From Artemisia argyi (Eukaryota > Streptophyta > Magnoliopsida > Asterales > Asteraceae), in NCBI GenBank assembly GCA_030686995.1, contig CM060685.1:127125823-127189822 (forward strand): a DNA stretch of 64,000 nucleotides, written 5' to 3'. Made by a program: the position numbers and the translations under genes. This document shows positions 57,129 through 64,000 of this stretch, piece after piece. The notes below the pieces were generated by a model. The model had not been told where the DNA came from. It did no database searches and was given only the letters and a program-made list of their open reading frames with translations. Each line of letters begins with the position of its first letter. The stretch's first letter is position 1.

Positions 57129-58487
57129 TGTTAATACAAATATCGCCTAAAAACGTTATTTATATTTTACGATCTTTGCTAAGTTTTGTTGATAACAAAG
57201 TATGAACTTTAGCTAAAAGTAAATTATCACTTTGAGTGTTTAAGTCTTGTTTAACTAATGTTTACATTTCCTTTTAAACTAAACATTGGTTTTATTTCTT
57301 AAATTAGAAATAGTCACATCACATTTATGGCAAGTTTTGTCATTATGTATTTATGGCAAGTTATGTGTTTGACTTGCTTTCATGTTGCTTGCAAGTATCA
57401 TGTTTGACTTACTTTAGGTGATGTGACATTGTTTGGTTGCTAGAAGTTATGTAACAAGACATTGTTTGGTTTGGGAAGTTATTGCATAAACCTACTGCAG
57501 ACCCGGCGGTACCCTGGGGGTACACGGGCGGAACCCATCTGAGGGTTCCGCCTGATCCGCCAAGCTTGCAGTTTGGTTTGCTATAAATACCAAACCATTT
57601 GTTTGTTTTGTGTAACCCCTTTAGGACATATTTTCACATATTCTCTCAACTAACTCAATAACCCTTGACTTGTGTGATTCTCTTATGTAGCAAGGAACTC
57701 CACAAGATCATTCAAGAAGTTGCAAGCTTCAACTCTAAAGTTGCAAGTCTTGGTAGCTTGGTCATGTATAAGCTTTGGTAGTTTATACTTCATGTGTGTC
57801 ATGTATATAGAAGTAAGTGGTTAGTATTTTAGGCCTGAAAATACATAGAGTGTCGGGAGTGGTTGTACCCTTGGTAAAGAACTCGACATCTAGCTTTGTG
57901 TCGGTAAAAGTGTAAGCGACGAGTGGGAGTAGTTGTACCCTTGTAAAAGAACTCGACATCTAGCTTTGTGTCGGTAAAAGTATAAGCGACGTGTAAGGTT
58001 TTCTCCGCCGGTGAAAGGAGCTTGTTGATTAGTGTTTATAACTCTCGAGTTGGAAACTCGGGGCGTGGATGTAGGGCAAGGAAAAAGAGTCCTTGTAGCC
58101 GAACCATGATAAACAATCGTGTTGTGGTTTGATCGTTTCTTTCTCTATCTTTGCTTATTGCATGTTGTTATTTAGTTAGAATTGTCAACCACATGTAAAG
58201 CTTTTCAAAGAAGTAAAACAAGTAAAGTTGTCTTTATGTTTTCAAACAAATGTAAAAGCTTTTCAAAGAACTAAATAAGCAAAGTTAGGATCATCACAAG
58301 TAAAGCTTTTCAAAGTAAGAAACATGTATAATTAGAATTGATACTCACACTAAAAGCTTTTGAAAGAAACAAACATATAATGGTGTGTTTATATTATTGA
58401 TCAAACCTAAAGTTATTTAAGGATATTTAAGTTTAAAAGGATTTCAAAAAGAGGTAAACTATTCAACCCCCCTTCTAGTTTTCCACA
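57129..58487 (+). repeat. Right LTR of the SIRE derivative
   Basis: Nearly identical to the left LTR (about five base changes seen). Carries the same module (57495-57561) and TATA box (57582-57589). Confidence 0.93.
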
Positions 58488-59152
58488 ATATGGATTCCAT
58501 TGAACCTTCTAAAGAGGATGATGGAGATGTTGATATGGAAGACAACAATGTCGTTGATGTTGATATGGAACAGAACGATGATGTTGATGTACGTAGATAT
58601 TTCGAAATACACTTTCTATAGTTTTTTTTCAATTAAGATTCTTATCTTATATAAGTTTTGATTTTTTCATACAGTCCAATTTATTTGATGATGATTACCT
58701 AGAAGTTCATCTTGGTGATATAGTTGAAAATGATCGTGACAAATCAGGAGAGGGTGTGCCAGAAGGTGATAAAGCTGATTCAAAAGATGTTTACAATTGT
58801 GATAAACTAGGAGAGGTGTTATCGGATAACGATGGTGGTTTTGCTGATAAAGTTCAACGTGATAAAGATGAAAAGGATGGTGACAAATTAGCAAAGGGTA
58901 TGCCTAAAGGTGATGCATTTGATGGAAAAGATGATTACGATGGTGATAAGCTAAGAGAGGCGTTATCGGATAAGGATCGTGGTGTTGCTGCTAAAGATGA
59001 AGAGGATAAGTATCAGTCTCTAATCGAGTCGTTGTTAGATTTGAAAGATCAACATGATAAAGATGAAAAAGATGGTGACAAATTAGCAGAGGATGTGGCA
59101 GAGGGTATGCCTGAAGGTGATACATTTGATGGAAAAGATGATTATGATGGTG

Positions 59153-60610
59153 TGATACGTGGGAATTGCGCCCTCGCAACAAGTTTTACCTCTCAAGGGA
59201 TCTTGAGAAGCTTACAACCCCCACCAGGCAGTGTACCTGATCATTGTAGTATAGTATAGTGACAAGTACCGGGGGATTGATCGTTCAACTCAGGAATAGT
59301 GTCGCTAGGATTAGAAAGCCTACTAAACTAGGTATAGAGATGAGGGATGATTCTTTTTATATTTTTATATTTTATGGAAAGCAAGTAAAATCTCGGGTTT
59401 TGAAGGAGTGGGCGGAATTAGTTGCTAGCCAACTAACCCAATTAACTACAAATGCAATCAAAATAAAATAAAAGAAATGGAAATTAAACTAATATACTAA
59501 TGTGGTGGAAACAATAATGAGAAAAGTTATGTTTACTTAGATTTCATTACTCCCTAGATATCTTTTACCGGTTGATTAGCTTGTTACAATTGCATGGATG
59601 ACGGGTTATATTCCTTAATACCAGTCGTAGGGCCGTGTACAATATTCCCTAACTCTATAAGATCCTACTTCACTCCTATGTCGAGCCGATTAAAAGCTCC
59701 TAACATGGGATCATTAGAATTCACTTATGCATTAAATACAATCAAAAATCGTAGTACACCTCCGATCATGTTTCTTAAGACGTTCAAGCAAGTTACCAAT
59801 GGAAGTCTGCCAGTTTTCTTAAGCCTAACATCAAATACAATCATCCGTAACAATTATAAACAAACAATCAACCAATAATCAACATCTAGGTTTCACTACA
59901 TCTAAGCAAACACAATAAGAGCCTAGCCTAACATGTTAAAAGAAAGATAAACATAAGATAGAATCAAACAATACATAGACATATTGAATGATTATTGGAG
60001 AACTTATCTTTATTAAAACATGGAAGAAAGAAGGGTTTGAAACCCCTTCAATATGCAGGAAATTCGACCTAGGGTTTGTGTGTAGTATTCCACAACTTGT
60101 TCCACCCTTTACAATGAAAAATTGGAAATATATATATATAGACATAGCATCCTGACGGCGTCATGTATTAGCCTCTGACGCTGTCAACTCGCCGCCAAAG
60201 TGTAATTCGTATTGCCTAGATCCAGTCTTGACGCCTTCATGTGTAAATCTACTCTGGGCTGTCACTAGTATTTGGACCCTGACGGCCTCGGTGACGCCGT
60301 CAGGCCATTAACAAAGAAAATGTTCTGGGCCGTCACGTTATAAATTCCACATCCACCTCTTTTGTCACTCTTGACGCCGTCATGTGTTAAGGCTTGACGT
60401 CGTCAGGTACTGTTCCCAGCAAGGAATTTGAAACTTTGTTGTTTTCTTCACTTTTATGCTCCAAAAACGTCGAAAACGCTTCCTTTTCCAGATTTCTCCT
60501 CAAAAGTATCTAAAATGACAAAAGGAACGATTTAGGGCAATAATTGATCAAATAATCACGAATTCGGGCTTAAATGACCCCTTAAAAGCGGTACACTTTT
60601 CGCCTCATCA
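59153..60610 (-). mobile_element. Solo LTR with TGACG array (1.46 kb)
   Basis: Plus strand starts TGATACGTGGG and ends CGCCTCATCA, flanked by the duplication TGGTG (59148-59152 and 60611-60615). No second copy or internal region is present. On the minus strand it begins TGATGAGGCGAAAAGTGTAC. A run of seven TGACG-type half palindromes (60152-60405) lies upstream of a TATATATATA stretch (60128-60140) in minus orientation, the layout of a promoter. The insertion splits the acidic repeat exon of the DUF1985-like gene. Confidence 0.8.
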
Positions 60611-60621
60611 TGGTGATAAGC

Positions 60622-63600
60622 TGTAATACTCCGTAAAATCCCAGGTCATTTATTAATGCTAATTATCGACACTATTCTGAACTAAGCCATTTTTGCGGGC
60701 TAATTTGAAATTTTTATATGAGACACTGACTGTTTGACACCCAATTATTATTTTGATCACCGTTTGTTTGACACCCGATTATGTTTTGTCACCTGATATC
60801 ACCCGATTGTCACTCTTGGATATCACCCAATGAGGTTAACACCGGTAACTCCCACTTGCGACCCGACACCCTGATTTGACACCGATATAATATTAATATA
60901 TATAACGATATGTATATATTAATTATTACAAATTTACTATATATGTATATATGTGTATATATATACGTATGACGACACCATTTATATATTTATGGTTTTC
61001 ATGAAACGACACCAACACCGAAACTAGAGTCACGATTTTACTAATCACCGATACCCCGTCATATTTTTGGGCCGAGCATAAACCATAAGCCCACACGGTT
61101 CTTTTCTTTTGATTCACTTGGGCCGAGACTAACACAAGCCCACCTCCACTAAAATTTTTATTATACTTTGGGCTGTGCAAATTTTCCAAGCCCATATGGC
61201 TTGTTATGTTTTTCTTCTTTTGCATAGTATGTCACCCGAAGCAGAAACCAACTCCCTGGCTATCTAAATATACACACGTTTTGAATTCTTGGTTTCCTAA
61301 TCACACGACACAAACATATCACCTTTCCATTGACTTTGATCCATGCGACAAAGAGCCACCAATATGAGCCGTCAAACCATTGGACAAAACCAATAACCAC
61401 CTTCGACTAATACCCCATGGATCGTATGCTTCTTTACCTCCAACATGCTATTACCCCATGAGCCTAATCTCCATTGTTTATTAACCTACACAACCTAAGC
61501 TAAGCTTAAACAAATCAAAGAAAGCCATAGTTGCTCCCTTAAACACCCTACTCGACATGACAAGAGCAAGCCAAGGGACAAACTTGTCTACCCTTCGAAT
61601 GACAATATAGAGATGTGTCTCACCATATCAAACACACAACTACCTTTGCCTCTCCTATATAAACTCATATTAAATGCACTTTTGCCTCACACTTGCAAGA
61701 GTTCACAAAATTCAAATCATAAACACTCTCTAATCTTTGGTTACTGTCGAAGAACACAAGGATCACACAAGCAAGGTGTTGGGTTGAAACGAGTTGAGTA
61801 ACTCTTGAGGGTAAGGGATCGTTTGAACGAGGGGGATACCACGTTTGCTAGTTCTCGTTGCTCACATCACACGACATCATCACCACCATACTTGGTGTTG
61901 TAAGTTAATCACCACCCTTTTCATTTTCTACTTTTACTCGTAATAAGCATATCGCATTCACACGACACACATTATTTACAAAGTATCATAACACTTGTGA
62001 CCATTATTTCTACACGCCTCGACACCCCTAGTAATGATCACGCCATTTCATTTTCATACGTGCAACATACCTAAATTGCTCGACACTCTAATTTACCTAC
62101 TCACATTTAAGCAAACTAACGTAACATGCAAATTTTACCCGATCGTATACTACGAAAAATAAGCCAAAACCAAATCTTAGTCGAACACTATTTTAAACAA
62201 ATTAAACATCATTTGGGCCTAGAATGGGCTAACGAGCCCATTTGGTTTTTCAAAAGGGATTTTCGGTTGGAAATTTGAGGAATGGCGAGACGTGTAAAAA
62301 CTGATTTCTAAGGATTTTTACAAGTTGTAATTACTACTTTTGTTGTAACAAAAAGTTTGTTTTTTAAAAACTTAACCAAGGACTATTTTTGCAAAAGTTA
62401 TCGTTAAGGGACTAAAACCGTCAAAACTACAAACTTTCGAACTAATTATGACAATATCGATTTCTGATGGAAGTTGAGGGTAAAAAAATGTATTTTTCAA
62501 AAGTTTGGGGAATAAAGTGTAAAAAAAGTACAAAAAGGACTAAAGGGTAATTATTTTTGACCAAGGGGTAAAAAGTGTAACTTTATAAAGTTAAGGGTCA
62601 AATATGACAAGGTATTTTATAATTAATTATTTTGTATAATTTGATTTTACGTATAAATATGTATATATTTTGGTAACTTTAAAATAAATATATAACTTTA
62701 CTAAAAATATTTAATTATAAATATTTTTAAACAATATTATTTTCACAAACGAGTTAATATTTACCGAACACCGGTTCGTAACAACGATACAAATAACTAC
62801 GTGAAGTTATATAAGACACCCGAACGGATATCACCGTACACGTGACATATCACATGTCATTTACGAAACGAATCTAAAACACCGATTACAATGTATTATT
62901 TAGGTCGCAAGTCGGAGGAATTTCATTGCTAGTCGTAGCAGTACACCATCACTTTTGAGCACCATTGTGATTCACACACACCTGTCTGGTGAGTTCATGG
63001 TCCCACATTTTTAATTGTTTTTAAACTCCGTGGGGAGATACATGCTATAAATCGAACACAAGTATTTTTCTGTATGCTATTATCACCTGATATTGCCTAA
63101 GTTGACACCTGTGCTACAAGTCCCTCATATCACGAACCTTAATCACTTGCGAGTGAGCGCGAATATAGTTGATAGATCTATTGGAATGGCAGCCCACCTC
63201 TGTCAAGGTGATCACTTGGCAGGAGGTGTGCTATATTCGAGGTATTATGGAAATTTGGCACATTTCCTGTCACCGAGGCCCCCTTGTCATTTACATCCGT
63301 TGTGGTGTAGGTGATAGTTATTATCTTTATGATATGTCAAATCAATGTTAAGGCTTGCGTTTCATGAGGCTTAGGAGCAATATTACACCAGTTTAGTCAA
63401 GACCTGTCTATCTTGGCTTGTTTATTTTAAATGCTTGACTTGTGTTCACACTATTACTATTTAAACTACTATGGATTCACTAAACCTTTGTTTTGACTTT
63501 TTAAGCATGTTTATCAGGAAATTAGCAAGCATGGCGGCACGGAGCTGGCAAAGGGCACAGGACCTCCCTTTTATTTCAATAATTATATCATTCTTTACAA

Positions 63601-63730
63601 ACTCATCACTACTTTTGCGAAACAATTAACATTTTGTAAAAATGTTTGTAACTCTGACTATTTGAGTTTTCATGGAATGATATTGACTATCTTTTGAATT
63701 GTTTTCTATGAGTATGACTGTGTACTAAAC
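60622..63730 (+). mobile_element. Probable long LTR or LTR-element fragment
   Basis: Starts TGTAATACTCCGTAAAATCC immediately after TAAGC, the last bases of the interrupted exon, so it is a third insertion into the same gene; its right TSD lies outside the window. It contains a promoter-like region (61640-61700, CTATATAAACTC then a pyrimidine-rich leader), GGACTAAAACCGTCAAAAC-type phrases (62360-62600) like those in the LTR at 4183-7755, and no ORF with a known domain. TGTAATAC starts are frequent in plant Ty3/gypsy LTRs. The right border is uncertain. Confidence 0.45.
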
Positions 63731-64000
63731 TGTAATAACCCCGATTAGACTTCCGCTGTGATTGAGGCTAAACCATCAGATATAATTGACCAAGGTCAAT
63801 TAGTCAAAAACTGCTTATCCCAATACTCCGTATAGTGGTTTTCCCGGGTCGTTATGTCCCGACGAGGTTGTGATGGTATAAAAACGGGTTTGTGATCGGG
63901 TGAATTAGATGGGAAGTAACCAGATAAAGATTGGGATTTGTTTACACTACTGGAATGATTAGAAACAAAAGTATTAACAATCACGGGAAACAGAAACGTA
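63731..64000 (+). mobile_element. Start of another LTR-like sequence, cut by window end
   Basis: Begins TGTAATAACCCCGATTAG and contains GGTTTTCCCGGGTCGTTATG and TGATCGGGTGAATT. These words also occur at 4270-4345 in the solo LTR nested in the CACTA element. It runs off the window. Confidence 0.45.

Larger units (their letters stand above)
48263..58487 (+). mobile_element. SIRE deletion derivative with two extra ORFs (10.2 kb)
   Basis: LTRs of exactly 1,359 bp (48263-49621 and 57129-58487) are flanked by the duplication ATATG (48258-48262 and 58488-58492). A purine tract, AAAAAGGGGGAGAT, precedes the right LTR, and TTGGCATCAGGAGC follows the left. I count about five LTR differences (about 99.6% identical), so the insertion is very recent. 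The interior keeps a gag start, a scrap of RT-RNase H, and two long intact ORFs at 53024-54133 and 55126-56274. The gag motif and the pol scraps (CLCARFFLEDPK; VFTKPLECETF) place it with SIRE-type copia. It splits an exon of the DUF1985-like gene. Confidence 0.93.
45769..60621 (+). pseudogene. DUF1985-like multi-exon gene, broken by insertions
   Basis: ATG 45769 (MEEFFNAKITVRSK) is separated by a one-base shift in a T run (about 45811) from the main exon ending 46487. Further exons: 46675-46806, 46890-47006, 47091-47330, then short ones at 47430-47470, 47547-47621, 47734-47830, 47898-48144, 48224-48262 joined to 58493-58588, and 58675 to 59152. Exon 1 reads LFRDIVFSPWLDIPGHANDN, FGRYEFLFMTGFLFGELLP, VVRVSLLFVAEVIFIGRGIW, YPLGEFLWRRFYK. 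This pattern resembles the DUF1985 region of plant genes that often end in a Ulp1-type protease and travel with Mutator-like elements. No protease domain is in the window. The later exons are acidic and repetitive (DGDKLAEDVAEGMPEGD, FDGKDDYDG). Other possible lesions: a stop at 47328 that a shifted frame avoids, and a phase clash between the exons at 47830 and 47898. A 15-C run (45989-46003) encodes a proline tract. Confidence 0.6.

Noticed and set aside
45769..60621. Ulp1 protease domain in the DUF1985-like gene
   Set aside because: Often present in the family, but no His-Asp-Cys block is seen within the window.
1..64000. Endogenous pararetrovirus or other viral insertion
   Set aside because: All reverse-transcriptase sequence seen is in PR-INT-RT-RH order with LTRs, primer-binding site and TSDs, i.e. 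Ty1/copia.
1..64000. tRNA or rRNA genes
   Set aside because: No cloverleaf-like sequence with A and B boxes and no rRNA-like block was noticed on either strand; a tRNAscan run would settle it.

Overview
This is plant nuclear DNA: AT-rich, with spliced genes, TATA boxes, MITEs, a CACTA element, solo LTRs and three near-complete LTR retrotransposons. The retrotransposon proteins (SIRE-type Ty1/copia with extra ORFs after pol) look like those I know from the daisy family. Asteraceae is therefore my best guess for the host; this rests on recognition, not on a search. Most of the window is nested transposons. Element borders were fixed by eye from terminal repeats plus matching target-site duplications (TSDs).

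Layout. 180-8316: an AAGCTTATA-type MITE split by a non-autonomous CACTA element (502-8262, TSD CCT). The CACTA carries palindromic subterminal repeats and a 41-bp minisatellite, and itself holds a 3.57-kb solo LTR (4183-7755, TSD TGTAG). 8905-12215: a broken piece of a coiled-coil gene resembling plant nuclear-envelope-associated proteins, a Mutator-type MITE with a 9-bp TSD, and a damaged PIF/Harbinger transposase gene that keeps a TATA box and poly(A) signal. 12630-17185, minus strand: the one apparently intact host gene, an eight-exon YqgF/RuvX-like RNase H-fold protein of about 177 aa.

19981-32557: a young SIRE-type copia element on the minus strand (889-bp LTRs, TSD GAAAG). It encodes gag, protease, integrase, RT-RNase H and a third ORF of about 1,270 codons that has its own TATA box and poly(A) signal. 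All parts carry stops or frameshifts. 34016-42337: a GRF zinc-finger pseudogene split by a 7.85-kb LTR element with no recognisable coding content (TSD AGCTT). 42354-45120: a MITE between two (TA)n tracts and a cluster of Tourist-type MITEs.

45769-60621: a multi-exon gene resembling the DUF1985 family of MULE-associated plant genes. It is broken by a SIRE deletion derivative (48263-58487, TSD ATATG) and a solo LTR (59153-60610, TSD TGGTG), and a third LTR-like sequence starts at 60622. The deletion derivative has lost nearly all of pol but keeps two long ORFs, each with promoter-like sequence upstream. A roughly 68-bp GC-rich hairpin module found in its LTRs just upstream of the TATA box recurs ahead of both ORFs.

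The least ordinary signal is that two different SIRE-type elements carry extra genes arranged as self-contained expression units (TATA box or promoter-like module, leader, ORF, sometimes poly(A) signal) downstream of pol.
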